Notes under the pieces: generated by a model
The model's database searches: none
What the model was told of the DNA's origin: nothing
Seen by the model: only the letters and a program-made list of their open reading frames with translations
NCBI RefSeq assembly: GCF_040954835.1
Contig: NC_090716.1
Span: 2,157,605-2,221,604, forward strand
Direction of reading: 5' to 3'
DNA from: Lepisosteus oculatus
Lineage: Eukaryota; Chordata; Actinopteri; Semionotiformes; Lepisosteidae
DNA: 64,000 bases
In this document: piece by piece, positions 43,701 to 49,994 of the stretch
Layout: the number at the start of each line of letters is the position of its first letter
Numbering within the stretch: the stretch's first letter is position 1
Translations under genes and position numbers: made by a program

Positions 43701-45191
43701 TCTCTCCTTACAGATCACACACAGTTCACCACAGCACTGTCTAATCAACACACTCTCTCCTTACAGATCACACACAGCTCACCACAGCACTGCTCTCTCC
43801 TTACAGTCTGATCAGCACACTCTCTCCTTACAGTTCACACACAGTTCACCACAGCACTGCTCTCTCCTTACAGTCTGATCAACACACTCTCTCCTTACAG
43901 ATCACACACAGTTCACCACAGCACTGTCTAATCAACACACTCTCTCCTTACAGCTCACACACAGCTCACCACAGCACTGTCTAATCAACACACTCTCTCC
44001 TTACAGCTCACACACAGCTCACCACAGCACTGTCTAATCAACACACTCTCTCCTTACAGCTCACACACAGTTCACCACAGCACTGTCTAATCAACACACT
44101 CTCCTTACAGATCACACAGTTCACCACAGCACTGTCTAATCAACACACTCTCCTTAAAGATCACACACAGCTCACCACAGCACTGCTCTCTCCTTACAGT
44201 CTGATCAACACACTCTCTCCTTACAGATCACACACAGCTCACCACAGCACTGTCTGATCAGCACACTCTCTCCTTACAGATCACACACAGTTCACCACAG
44301 CACTGCTCTCTCCTTACAGTCTGATCAACACACTCTCTCCTTACAGATCACACACAGCTCACCACAGCACTGTCTGATCAGCACACTCTCTCCTTACAGA
44401 TCACACACAGTTCACCACAGCACTGCTCTCTCCTTACAGTCTGATCAGCACACTCTCTCCTTACAGATCACACACAGCTCACCACAGCACTGTCTGATCA
44501 GCACACTCTCTCCTTACAGATCACACACAGTTCACCACAGCACTGCTCTCTCCTTACAGTCTGATCAACACACTCTCTCCTTACAGATCACACACAGCTC
44601 ACCACAGCACTGTCTGATCAGCACACTCTCTCCTTACAGATCACACACAGTTCACCACAGCACTGCTCTCTCCTTACAGTCTGATCAGCACACTCTCTCC
44701 TTACAGATCACACACAGCTCACCACAGCACTGTCTGATCAGCACACTCTCTCCTTACAGATCACACACAGTTCACCACAGCACTGCTCTCTCCTTACAGT
44801 CTGATCAACACACTCTCTCCTTACAGTTCACACACAGATGTCAGACCTCATTCAGTCGTGCCCAGTCATGTCCCCAGACGTGCAGGTGTCCAGTACAGGA
44901 GAGTGTGCTGGCCTGGCTCCCGGCTGACCTTGCCTCTTGTCCCCTCTCCCCGGGCAGCACGTGGTCTTCATGGTGAAGTTCTTCGTGGCCTGGCTGATCC
45001 CGGACGTGCCCACGGACGTGAAGGCACGGGTGAAACGGGAGCGCTACCTGATCCAGGAGTACCTGCACAACTACGAGCTGGAGCGGCTCAAGAACCAGCT
45101 GAGCCAGCAGGCCAACGGCAGGGGCTGCCCGGACCCTGGGGGGCTGCTCGCCGCCACCGAGAAACACGAGGTGCTGTCCCAGGTGCTGTAG
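7864..45191 (+). CDS. ano5: ANO5-like anoctamin (TMEM16E family), 21 coding exons, spliced
   Basis: Anoctamins are dimeric ten-helix membrane proteins that act as Ca2+-activated chloride channels or lipid scramblases; human ANO5 is a muscle and bone intracellular-membrane member linked to muscular dystrophy and gnathodiaphyseal dysplasia. The exons join in phase to about 910 codons (human about 913). Residues 1-105 are the cytosolic N-terminus; about 50-275 form the dimerisation domain ([18 protein letters not shown]); ten helices lie between about 285 and 850. The first luminal loop has the Cys-rich [12 protein letters not shown]. Ca2+ ligands are visible in helix 7 (EYLEM) and helix 8 ([10 protein letters not shown]); in helix 6 (VWGNIQEA) the first ligand position is Gly. 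N-glycosylation sequons NNS, NIS and NET lie in the last luminal loop. [20 protein letters not shown] and EMEPYLPL match ANO5, not ANO6 or ANO1. Neighbour context (TM7SF3) suggests it may be an ANO5 ohnologue rather than the direct orthologue. Family is certain; the exact start is not. Confidence 0.9.
7930..8115. promoter_or_regulatory. GC- and CpG-rich segment, possible ano5 promoter/CpG island
   Basis: A compact segment dense in CG (GGCGCCCCCCGGGGGGCCCG, GCGCGCGCCCG) stands out from AT-richer flanks and lies just after the candidate first coding exon. CpG-rich DNA around a first exon is typical of vertebrate promoters; the link is inferred. Confidence 0.3.
8413..8705 (+). mobile_element. 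tRNA-derived SINE
   Basis: Starts GGGCGGAGCAGTGGCTCTGT, A box GTGGCTCAGGAT, B box GTTCAAATC, conserved CCCTGAGCAAGGCCCTTCAC, and a tail TAATAAAGTGATG followed by (ATT)n. Lies in ano5 intron 1. Confidence 0.85.
8706..10274. other. ano5 intron 1 remainder; one SINE fragment
   Basis: No exon seen. About 9425-9520 carries a minus-strand tRNA-like B box (GGTTGCAAGTTCGAATCC when reversed), suggesting an old SINE fragment. Confidence 0.35.
10275..10345 (+). CDS. ano5: ano5 coding exon 2
   Basis: 71 bases between CTCTCTTGCAG and GAG|GTAGGA. It takes two bases to finish a split codon and ends in phase 0. It encodes [19 protein letters not shown] plus GIPE, a polar N-terminal stretch like that of ANO5. 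It is short and of low complexity, so it rests on splice sites, phase and position. Confidence 0.6.
10597..10979 (+). repeat. ~370-bp dispersed repeat, copy 2
   Basis: Second copy of the 7.03-kb repeat, same orientation, diverged by many point changes and a few small indels. It lies in ano5 intron 2, 250 bp after exon 2. Confidence 0.75.
11398..11935 (-). mobile_element. 5S-rRNA-derived SINE
   Basis: Minus-strand copy. The right end holds the 5S-like head, here partly deleted (the TGGATGGGAGAC box is missing); the body includes GAGGTGTTAGTGGGGCCAGT and the tail ends in AGCGC..TAAATGTAAGG with an (ATG/ATT)n run at 11386-11410. Confidence 0.8.
12290..12700. other. AT-rich intronic stretch with GTGATATT-type repetition
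   Basis: Loose repeats of GATATT/GTGATATTTCTATA and ATGATCAATTATCAAATT. Reading frames here are not gene-like. Confidence 0.35.
13266..13313 (+). CDS. ano5: ano5 coding exon 3 (48-base small exon)
   Basis: Sixteen codons, phase 0 at both ends, between CCCTGTAG and GGG|GTAAGG, preceded by a long pyrimidine-rich tract. The peptide [16 protein letters not shown] resembles SLSSRETSFLI of human ANO5 at the same place. Because it is phase-neutral it could be skipped without a frameshift. Confidence 0.55.
13886..17440. repeat. 40-bp minisatellite, ~89 units, 3.55 kb
   Basis: Each unit is 40 bp: (A)TCC[A/G]GTGTGTGAGGGAGGA, then GAGGGAACGACTGGGGATTG. From 13921 to 17440 the units keep exact register with no insertion or deletion. 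Variation sits at a few places: ATCC or AGCC, CCAG or CCGG, GAGGGAGGA or GAGGAAGGA, GAGGGAACGA, GAGGAAACGA or GAGGGAAAGG. The minus strand lacks stops in every phase, giving a false 1243-codon frame. It lies in ano5 intron 3. Confidence 0.95.
17441..19365. other. ano5 intron 3 segment; no exon seen
   Basis: Unremarkable intronic sequence apart from a G-run at 17865-17888 (GGGGGGTGGGGGTGGGGGGG), a likely G-quadruplex former on the + strand. Confidence 0.4.
19366..19798. repeat. ~30-bp minisatellite (CTGATGTCATCAC units)
   Basis: About 14 units of GGTCTGATGTCATCACACTA plus AAATGGTACT, with variants. Each unit has a CRE/ATF-like TGATGTCATCA. Confidence 0.85.
19799..22065. other. ano5 intron 3 segment; no exon seen
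   Basis: Includes facing CA/TG runs near 20100-20155, a G-rich run near 20908-20922 and a CA run near 21830. No coding exon or named repeat identified. Confidence 0.35.
22066..22200 (-). mobile_element. 5S-type SINE, 3' tail fragment
   Basis: Minus strand; begins with the family tail (CTTACACTTACAGAGCACTT, TGGGGATCCCCTCCACCCCC) and is then broken. Confidence 0.55.
22600..23145 (-). mobile_element. 5S-rRNA-derived SINE, near full length
   Basis: Minus strand. The 5S-like head reads CTGGTCAGTACCTGGATGGG on the minus strand, the body matches the other copies, and the tail is followed by an AT-rich stretch. In ano5 intron 3, about 600 bp before exon 4. Confidence 0.85.
23744..23857 (+). CDS. 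ano5: ano5 coding exon 4
   Basis: 38 codons between GTCCTGCAG and CAG|GTGAGC, phase 0 at both ends. It encodes [20 protein letters not shown] and the start of the dimerisation domain; QSKDSxFFRDGxRxIDFVLS is an ANO5 signature. Confidence 0.93.
24745..24872 (-). mobile_element. 5S-type SINE, 5' fragment
   Basis: Minus strand; 5S-like head (GTCAGTACCTGGATGGGAGA) with a small internal duplication around CAGGCTCACC, and part of the body. In ano5 intron 4. Confidence 0.6.
24947..25015 (+). CDS. ano5: ano5 coding exon 5
   Basis: 23 codons between TCTCTCCAG and AGT|GTAAGT, phase 0. It encodes [20 protein letters not shown], the conserved charged helix of the N-terminal domain. Confidence 0.93.
25140..25345 (-). 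mobile_element. LINE 3'-end-like repeat (TCTTTATTATCCCCATGGGG)
   Basis: Resembles the fish retrotransposon ends that read CTTTATTGATCCC..GGG on this strand; compare 60447-60700. Family not assigned. Confidence 0.4.
25355..25855. other. ano5 intron 5, no feature seen
   Basis: AT-rich intronic sequence with no recognisable exon or repeat. Confidence 0.4.
25860..26640. repeat. GTGCAGTTGTCAGGGA minisatellite with an 89-bp higher-order unit
   Basis: Short 15-16 bp units (GAGGTGCAGTTGTCAGG). From about 26090 to 26510 they are organised into an 89-bp block repeated almost perfectly, marked by CGAAGATGTC at 26131, 26220, 26309 and 26398 and a variant at 26487. In ano5 intron 5. Confidence 0.9.
26710..26994 (+). 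CDS. ano5: ano5 coding exon 6
   Basis: 95 codons between CACACCTGCAG and ATT|GTGAGT. It carries the anoctamin hallmark KVHAPWEVL and [10 protein letters not shown] of the dimerisation domain. The acceptor follows directly after a minisatellite that fills most of the preceding intron. Confidence 0.95.
27347..27460 (+). CDS. ano5: ano5 coding exon 7
   Basis: 38 codons between CCCTCCAG and GAT|GTAGGG, phase 0. It encodes [14 protein letters not shown] and YTSAYALHD, typical of ANO5 and ANO6. Confidence 0.94.
27490..28075. repeat. 16-bp minisatellite (TCATTCACCTGCTCAC)
   Basis: About 36 units alternating TCATTCAC with CTGCTCAC, TTGCTCAC, ACACTCAC or CTGTTCAC. Fills ano5 intron 7. Produces false ORFs. 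Confidence 0.95.
28174..28289 (+). CDS. ano5: ano5 coding exon 8
   Basis: 116 bases between GTCCCGCAG and CCG|GTGAGG, leaving two bases of an Arg codon. It encodes [17 protein letters not shown] and [11 protein letters not shown], the end of the cytosolic domain before helix 1. Confidence 0.94.
28290..29610. repeat. Two-module G-rich minisatellite, 1.3 kb
   Basis: Built from a module GGGGCAGGAGTCAGGGTCTG and a module GGCTGAGGACACTGTCTGTA in irregular order. It begins at the exon 8 donor, so the array starts right at the splice site. In ano5 intron 8. Confidence 0.95.
30074..30208 (+). CDS. ano5: ano5 coding exon 9 (helix 1)
   Basis: 135 bases between GCTGGCAG and GGAG|GTGAGG. It encodes [20 protein letters not shown] and the first membrane helix, then the start of the first luminal loop. 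Confidence 0.95.
30356..30461 (+). CDS. ano5: ano5 coding exon 10 (Cys-rich loop)
   Basis: 106 bases between CTCTTGCAG and TGG|GTAGGT, ending in phase 0. It encodes [20 protein letters not shown] and further cysteines of the first extracytosolic loop, a region affected in human ANO5 bone disease. Confidence 0.95.
30462..31364. other. ano5 intron 10 segment; unidentified GC-rich sequence
   Basis: About 0.9 kb with only short frames. It might be part of an old transposon but shows no diagnostic motif. Confidence 0.3.
31365..31745 (-). mobile_element. Retroelement 3'-end-like repeat
   Basis: Carries TTTCTTTATTTTCCATATAC, GTGCAAACAGTGCAGTGCC and CCAGAGCCCAGGGGTGAAAA, a pattern shared loosely with 54600-54960 (TTTATTTTTGATTCC, AGTACAAAGTGCAGATAGTG). 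Probably a LINE or SINE end inserted in minus orientation. Confidence 0.4.
31789..31849 (+). CDS. ano5: ano5 coding exon 11 (helix 2)
   Basis: 61 bases between GTCTTTCAG and GGG|GTAAAG. It encodes [20 protein letters not shown], the start of helix 2. Confidence 0.94.
32265..32655. repeat. Imperfect TG-rich satellite
   Basis: Higher-order repeats of TGTGTGTACTTGTAGTGTGT, GCATGTACTATGAGTGTGTG and AATGTGTGTCTGTGAGC end at the exon 12 acceptor region. Confidence 0.9.
32673..32824 (+). CDS. ano5: ano5 coding exon 12
   Basis: 152 bases between CTGCCTGCAG and CAG|GTACCT, phase 0 end. It encodes [20 protein letters not shown] and [13 protein letters not shown]; the latter is specific to ANO5 within the family. 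Confidence 0.96.
33011..33500 (+). mobile_element. 5S-rRNA-derived SINE, full length, with (ATT)n tail
   Basis: The head GGAGCTCAGCAGGTGTGAGC and CTGGTCAGTACCTGGATGGG parallels the 5S rRNA internal promoter (A box, C box). The body and tail match the family; the tail ends in a long (ATT)n run at 33434-33500. In ano5 intron 12. Confidence 0.9.
33501..34422. other. ano5 intron 12 remainder; no feature seen
   Basis: No exon or recognisable repeat. Confidence 0.35.
34423..34497 (+). CDS. ano5: ano5 coding exon 13
   Basis: 25 codons between CTGTTTAG and TGG|GTGAGC, phase 0. It encodes EMEPYLPL and the start of helix 3 (SGATVIFW). Confidence 0.93.
35050..35800. repeat. 39-bp G-rich minisatellite
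   Basis: Units of GGGTTCACTGGGGAGCCCTG plus GGGTACAGTGGGGAGCAG, about 18 copies, decaying at both ends. Thirty-nine bp is a multiple of three, so both strands show false ORFs. In ano5 intron 13. Confidence 0.95.
36380..36650 (-). mobile_element. tRNA-derived SINE
   Basis: Minus strand; B box GGTTCAAATCC reversed at about 36590-36600, GCCCCTGAGCAAGGCCCTTA, and tail TTCCTAATGCAAGAAATTGT. In ano5 intron 13. Confidence 0.85.
36672..36885 (+). repeat. Local repeat pair, copy 1
   Basis: Shares TCTAGCTCCCTATA.CAGCAGTTCC, TACTGGTAGCAGCCTC and GTTAATGAGCGCCCCTGGCC with 37316-37566. Confidence 0.7.
37316..37566 (+). repeat. Local repeat pair, copy 2
   Basis: Second copy in the same intron, same orientation. 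The best-conserved end is GTTAATGAGCGCCCCTGGCC and ACCGACCGAGAGA. Either a tandem duplication or two copies of one transposon. Confidence 0.7.
37736..37964 (+). CDS. ano5: ano5 coding exon 14 (helices 3-4)
   Basis: 229 bases between GTGCCCTCAG and ATGG|GTGAGG. It encodes the rest of helix 3, the loop, and helix 4 ([20 protein letters not shown]), part of the lipid/ion groove. Confidence 0.96.
37966..38046. repeat. G-rich direct duplication beside an exon donor
   Basis: GTGAGGAGGAGGAGGACGGG-like units repeated about two to three times with poly-G runs; the first copy includes the exon 14 donor GTGAGG, so donor-like sites are duplicated in a 161-base intron. Confidence 0.8.
38126..38295 (+). 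CDS. ano5: ano5 coding exon 15 (helix 5)
   Basis: 170 bases between TTCACCTAG and GAG|GTACCT. It encodes [20 protein letters not shown] and [12 protein letters not shown]. The intron before it is only 161 bases and contains a G-rich duplication. Confidence 0.96.
38421..39035 (+). mobile_element. 615-bp MITE-like element with 12-bp terminal inverted repeats
   Basis: Begins AGGGGAACTGCA and ends TGCAGTTCCCCT. A minus-strand copy lies at about 54962-55435 and a 3'-end copy at 62957-63171. It has no long frame, so it would be a non-autonomous DNA transposon; no clear target-site duplication is visible. Confidence 0.75.
39421..39518 (+). CDS. ano5: ano5 coding exon 16 (helix 6)
   Basis: 98 bases between CTGGCCGCAG and GCC|GTGAGT. 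It encodes [20 protein letters not shown] and [11 protein letters not shown]. Helix 6 carries two Ca2+ ligands in ANO1 (Asn, Glu); here the first position is Gly and the Glu is kept. Confidence 0.95.
39935..40065 (+). CDS. ano5: ano5 coding exon 17
   Basis: 131 bases between TGTGCCCAG and ATGG|GTGAGG. It encodes [20 protein letters not shown] and EYLEM, whose two Glu residues are helix-7 Ca2+ ligands. Confidence 0.95.
40232..40720 (+). mobile_element. 5S-type SINE, 5'-truncated, (ATT)n tail
   Basis: Starts inside the family body at GAGGTGTTAGTGGGGCCAGC, lacking the 5S head, and runs to AGCGCTATATAAGTGTA and (ATT)n. In ano5 intron 17. Confidence 0.85.
41095..41690. repeat. 42-bp TG-rich minisatellite
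   Basis: Units of GTGCTTGTGTGTTTGCACTC plus ATGTGCTACTGTGTATGTAC. In ano5 intron 17, about 100 bp before exon 18. False ORFs on both strands. Confidence 0.95.
41795..42000 (+). CDS. ano5: ano5 coding exon 18 (helices 7-8)
   Basis: 206 bases between CCAATGCAG and AAC|GTGAGT. It encodes [20 protein letters not shown] and EIRVDAWKF with the helix-8 Glu and Asp Ca2+ ligands. Confidence 0.96.
42188..42360 (-). mobile_element. 5S-type SINE fragment
   Basis: Minus-strand family ends joined with the middle deleted: (AAT)n, ATATAGCGCTTTCC, then the head-side GCAGGGTGATATAGCTGCTG. In ano5 intron 18. Confidence 0.5.
42595..42791 (+). CDS. ano5: ano5 coding exon 19
   Basis: 197 bases from TCCCTCCCAG to TGCAG|GTCGGG. 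It encodes [16 protein letters not shown] and a luminal loop with three N-glycosylation sequons. The donor is non-consensus from +3 (GTCGGG), but the split Arg codon joins exon 20 exactly as in other anoctamins (CRYRD). Confidence 0.93.
43056..43161 (+). CDS. ano5: ano5 coding exon 20 (helix 10)
   Basis: 106 bases between TGTTTTAG and GAG|GTACAA, ending in phase 0. It encodes [20 protein letters not shown] and [15 protein letters not shown]. The next intron is almost entirely a minisatellite of acceptor-like units. Confidence 0.95.
43175..44840 (+). repeat. Minisatellite of splice-acceptor-like units in ano5 intron 20
   Basis: Units built from CACTCTCTCCTTACAG, ATCACACACAGTTCACCACA and GCACTGCTCTCTCCTTACAG. 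Every CTCTCCTTACAG matches the consensus of a 3' splice site (pyrimidine tract plus CAG). By eye there are about 40 copies. The array fills nearly all of the intron between the helix 10 exon and the final exon, whose real acceptor is CCCGGGCAG at 44957. Confidence 0.95.
44958..45191 (+). CDS. ano5: ano5 coding exon 21 (C-terminus, stop)
   Basis: 77 codons and TAG after CCCGGGCAG. It encodes [20 protein letters not shown], then a charged cytosolic tail ([20 protein letters not shown]) ending in EVLSQVL. The tail is similar in length to that of human ANO5. Confidence 0.94.
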   Translation, partial: HVVFMVKFFVAWLIPDVPTDVKARVKRERYLIQEYLHNYELERLKNQLSQQANGRGCPDPGGLLAATEKHEVLSQVL

Positions 45192-48100
45192 CCCCCCAGC
45201 CCGCCCCTCCCCTCCTGCCCCAGCGGACCTCCCTCTTCTATTGCACTGGCGGGCCCACCCACACCTCCCTCTCAGACCCCACAGGGTCTGCAGCCTGCTT
45301 TCAGCCACGGGGCTTGGGCTGGCTCTGCAGCGCTGGGGAGGGGAGGGATCGGTGAAGCTGCTTTCACATTTCTTCCAACTCCGGACCCCACGGATCCCGA
45401 GCAAGGTCTGGGACGACTTCCGGGTCGGACTGGTCGCAAAGCCATAAAAGAAACAGAGAGGAGCCCGGGCCCAGATCCAGTCCTGCTGGTTGCCTCTCGA
45501 TCTCGGACACGCCTGCTCCCGCTACCTCAAGCTCCTTTGACTGCCCCCCCACCTTCCCTCATCCCCTCCCCCCCCCCGCAGCGGGGACAGCTGTCCCGTG
45601 ACTCCAGACACAAGACGGTCCTGGGCTGCTGTCCTGCCCCGCGGCCGAACTTTGACCCCTTGACCGCCCCACCTCCCAAGCAGAAACCCGTGCCATCGCT
45701 GTACAGATCGTGCCCTTTGTCTTTCTGTTTTCTTCTGTGTGACCACCTCTTTGACGCAGGGCTTGAGTTGTTGTTGTTGATGTTTTTTCCTGTTTTAATT
45801 TGGATGGAATGCTTCTCTTTTAAGAAACCTGGATTGTCGAATTCCAGCTACTGGAACGTGTTTTTGGGGATTTTAAATTCTGCCAAATCCTGCAGCCCAG
45901 CCTGTGAGCGAGCGACTGTGGGTAAACGACATTGCGCGTTCTAGAAATCCTCGAGGCTGTGGAGGAGAGAGGCAGGGAGCCTGTGTGACAACAGGCAGGA
46001 AGGTGAAACCTGCACGAACGCCTCACACAGGCCGTGGCCTCAACTCCCAGCCCTGTTCCTCAGCGGCGTCCTGCTGGCAGGGCTGGGGGCGCAGGGAGAA
46101 ACCTGTTTTTTTCCTGCAGGGACAGCACCTGAACTCCTGCTTTTCTTGCTTCTCCTCCTCCGTTTCCCGCGCCGGCCTTTCAGCAGGCTTGTCGCTGCTG
46201 GCTGGTGTCCCTCGCGGAGACGGCTCGCTTCTTCGCTGTTCGGGACAGTTGATCAGAGCTGCCAGCGGACGTGGGACATCTGCACGCCCATTGCAGGGTC
46301 AGGAGGAGAATGAATCGTTGAACTGTGGGTATTACAATCTCCTGCCTGGCACCTGTTTCACCTTTAGCATGAAGCAGTGAGTCCATGCTGATCTCTGTGC
46401 GACTGTAGGAGCTCAGACCCTTTGTCCAAACTGTAGCACCAAGGCAAGCAGAGCCATACACAGAGTTGTGCCAGGTGCGTGCACGATAGGCTTTACAGGT
46501 GCCACACGCCAGCCGGAACCAGGCACCGTTCCTTCCGAGCTGGGCTGGGGCGTGCAGGCAGCGCGCGGGACGTCCTGCTGGCCGCAGGCAGGAAGGACAG
46601 GACGAAACCCCGGTTTGTGGGCTGAGGTGGGATAGGGCGGGCTTGGAAGGGAGAGGTCCGTGCCACTGCTCCGTGGTGCCGCTTGTCCTAGTGCCAAACG
46701 ACGGGGTGGTCTAACCTGGGCTGGGAGGGTCGGGGGGTATCGATGACCCCACGCACAGGGGGCAGTGGGTGAGGGCGCTTGGGCTTGTGAACCAGGCAGC
46801 ACCAGAGCAGTGGTGGCCCCCTGAGCACCTCTCTCAGTACGAGCTGAAGAAGAACTGGGGGCTCCAGCCCAGGGGTCCTCAGTGTGGACCCTGCTCTCCA
46901 GTCACCTTGAACATCCCCAGGTTCTCCGAGGTCTCTGTGGGCTGTGAGCTGGGCAGATCCCCCACCTCCACTCTCTGGCCTGGGACTTCTCCATGGCTGG
47001 TGTGAAACTAACACCACATGGGGACCCCAAAATTGCACAAGCTGCAGTCTGTGGGCCAGAGGGCTTCAGGGTAGCCGGGAGCTGGCAGTTTCTCGGTGAC
47101 CATGTACGAAACACATCTCAAAGTCCAGTTTGCTCTCCGCGTTTTGCTATCAGTGCAGTCGGTCCCCAAGACAAATGCTCTTAATGTGTCTGTGTTTACC
47201 CCAGTGTTAAACTTAATGAAGGTCTGGCATCGCTGGAAAAGGTTGTTTTTTTTTCATTCTACGTCCTGTTTGCTCTCCCTGTTGTGAAAGAAAGACAAAG
47301 AAAATCTTGTTGCACAGAAGCACTTAATGAAGGAGGTGGGGTGGGGGGGGGTTGGTAGGGGAACAGACACAGTACATAGAAACAGCCGAGTCCTGTCTTC
47401 TCTCCCCACCCCTGCTCTTTAATTACACTACGAGCTTGATGGCACGGAGTAACACAGCTGTTCCTATTGATCCGATGTCAGTCACACCGAGATTTCATTT
47501 TGGATGCTGTTTGTGTTTCAGTGGCTTACCAGTAGCAGGTCCGGTTTGCAATGGGTCTTGCTTGAGATTTCGTTGTTTTAGGGCGTGATGCTGCCAGTCC
47601 GAGGCGACAGTATTGTGCAGACATGAGCTCTGCGCTAGATGCCCAGTGCTGTAGGGGTCAGCGGTAGTGTCTTTTTTTAACCAGAGACACAGGCCTGAGG
47701 CATGCTGTGAAAGGGACAGTGTTGCTGCAGTAAATCTCTGTTTTTGTATTATCCTCCTGGGTTTTCCTGTTTTCCTCCTACAGCTCACAATAATTCACCA
47801 TCATAGCTTCTTTTGTGCACAATTCTCTATAATCCTGTGCGGGTTTACCAAAGCTTTTCTAAAGCTGCTTTCTGGTCTGCCACACCTGGTTTTAAAGGCC
47901 TGATGACCTTTTGACCTGCTGTCCACTAAGCCTCAGCTTCAAGGCCTTAAATCAATACCTGTGCACTGCTGAGGCTGTACTGTTCATCAAGGCATTGGGC
48001 CTCACAGCTGGGTCACTGGGACAGGGCTGTGCACAGCTGAACTGAAACTGGGTGGATGTCTAAGACAGACAAAGCCCCACCTCACTAAATCAGAAACTAT

Positions 48101-48530
48101 ACTACAGGACAAAAAAAACGCCTTTTTATGCCTTAAATAAGTCTGTGTTTACTGTTAAAGTCGTGGACGTTTTTTTTTCTTTTTTAACTGAAGGATAATT
48201 GATTTTTTTAAACGTCTCATCCTGCTCATGTGGTTCTGTGACAGGTTGGAGGAGTTCCTTTCACATTTTGTATATCAACGGAGCATCGTCTTGTCGTCAT
48301 TTCAAAACCGGGTCTGAAGTCTTGCCGTTAGCGACTCTGGTTTTTGAAGCACCCGGTGGCAGATTAAATAATGTGTCTTGACTTTTTTTTATCACTTTCG
48401 CATCACTGTACGTGTGTTCTGAAACGTTTTCACTCCTGTATGGAATGCGCCAAACACATGAGAACATTTATTGTGCGATTAATGTTATTAATACTAAATA
48501 CAAAAAATAAATAAAGGTGTTTTATGAATA
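45192..48530 (+). other. ano5: ano5 3' untranslated region
   Basis: About 3.3 kb follow the stop codon without a recognisable gene or a strong repeat and end at overlapping AATAAA signals at 48506-48515. This is inferred to be one long 3' UTR. Reading frames here are short and unlike known proteins. Earlier polyadenylation cannot be excluded. Confidence 0.6.
48506..48515 (+). terminator. ano5 polyadenylation signal (two overlapping AATAAA)
   Basis: AATAAATAAA in an A-rich stretch, followed within 30 bases by GT- and T-rich sequence (GGTGTTTTATG). This is the best poly(A) signal downstream of the anoctamin stop codon on the + strand. Confidence 0.6.
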
Positions 48531-48704
48531 GCTACGTCTTTCCTGTATTATTTGTCAGTACGCTGAGGGACATTAGGGATAATAAGGGATAATAAGGTGA
48601 CGGAGATCAAGAGCATCAGTTCCACAGGATTTCTGTCTGCTGTTTGCCTGTAATCCGTGCTCAGCGGCATAAGAGTGAGGCACAGCCTCGACAGAGCAGA
48701 GTTG

Positions 48705-49270
48705 CCCTGCAGCTCCCAGCTCCCAGCTGGTAGCTGGCAGCTGGCAGCTGGCATCTCTACTGGAGCTCAGCAGGTGTGAGCCTGGTCAGTACCTGGATGG
48801 GAGACTCCAGGGAAAGCTGAGGCTGCTGCTGGAAGAGGTGTTAGTGGGGCCAGTAGGGGGCGCTCACCCTGCAGTCTGTGGGTCCTAATGCCCCAGTATA
48901 GTGACGGGGACACTGTACTGTAAACAGGTGCCGTCCTTCGGATGAGATATAAAAACCGAGGTCCTGACTCTCTGTGGTCATTAAAAATCCCAGGGCGTCT
49001 CTCTAGAAGAGTAGGGGTGTTACCCTGGTGTCCTGGCCAAATTTCCCCCTGGCCTTTACCAGTCATGGCCTCCTAATAACCCCCATCTCTGAACTAGCTT
49101 CATCACTCTGCTCTCCTCCCCACTGAGAGCTGGTGTGTGTGAGAGGACTGGAGCATCATCCAGGTGGGGCTGCACACTGGTGGGGGTGGAGGGGATCCCC
49201 ATGACCCGTAAAGAGCTCTGAGTGGGGTGTCCAGAAAAGCGCTATATAAGTGTAAGCAATTATAATTATT
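48705..49270 (+). mobile_element. 5S-rRNA-derived SINE, full length
   Basis: Head GGAGCTCAGCAGGTGTGAGC and CCTGGATGGGAGACTCCAGG; complete body; tail AGCGCTATATAAGTGTAAGC. Inserted about 190 bp beyond the anoctamin poly(A) signal. Confidence 0.9.
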
Positions 49271-49630
49271 AATTTTTAATTAGTGAGCAAACAACGACAA
49301 TGGAGGTAGGAGAGCAACAATGGAGGGTGAGAGTGTTAGAGTGCTCTCCTGTCGAGAACTGCAAGAGACTCAAACAAACTGTTCTGCTGCTTTCCTGGTG
49401 GTTGGAATCTCAAGGCCGAAAGGCTTGACCTCTGAACCAGTTCTCTGCAGCTTTACTCTTCAGCATCTGCCTGGGATAGAGAAGCATGTGTTAAATTAAT
49501 AATTAATGCAAGTGAGTAATGCAAAGGGCCTACCTTTCAAAAATGATTGAGTCAGTAAATTCTATGAAACAAGATCTGAGAGTTGAGCAGGCTGTACAAA
49601 CCAAGTTGGTCACAGCTGGCCCCACACGTT

Positions 49631-49910
49631 GGGCGGTGTGGTGGCTCTGTGGCTCAGGATCTGCTTCTGTGGCTGGGAGGTTGCCGGTTCAAATCCCACA
49701 GCCGGCAGAGGAATCCTACTCCGGTGGGCCCCTGAGCAAGGCCCTTCACCCCAGCTGCTCCAGGGGTGCTGTACAATGGCTGACCCTGTGCTCTGACCCC
49801 CAGCTTCTCTCCCTGTCTGTGTGTCTCATGGAGAGCAAGCTGGGGTCTGCGAAAAGATAATTCCTAATGCAAGAAATTGTAAAGGGTTAATAAAGTAATG
49901 TTAAAAAATA
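49631..49910 (+). mobile_element. tRNA-derived SINE (inside the foldback element)
   Basis: A box GTGGCTCTGTGGCTCAGGAT, B box GGTTCAAATCC, body CCCTGAGCAAGGCCCTTCAC and tail TAATAAAGTAATG. The best-preserved copy in the window. Confidence 0.9.
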
Positions 49911-49912
49911 AA

Positions 49913-49994
49913 ATAAAAACAGACCACATAAAAAATGCTCATGCAGGAAATCCTAGGACTTCCTGCATGAGCGTTTTTTATTTGGTCTGTTTTT
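49913..49994. repeat. Inner hairpin palindrome
   Basis: AAAACAGACC and ATGCTCATGCAGGAA pair with TTCCTGCATGAGC and GGTCTGTTTT around a CCTAGG centre, giving a long hairpin with few mismatches. Confidence 0.85.

Noticed and set aside
49631..49710. A tRNA gene
   Set aside because: A and B boxes are present but no cloverleaf acceptor stem closes; the segment is the head of a SINE found at several places.
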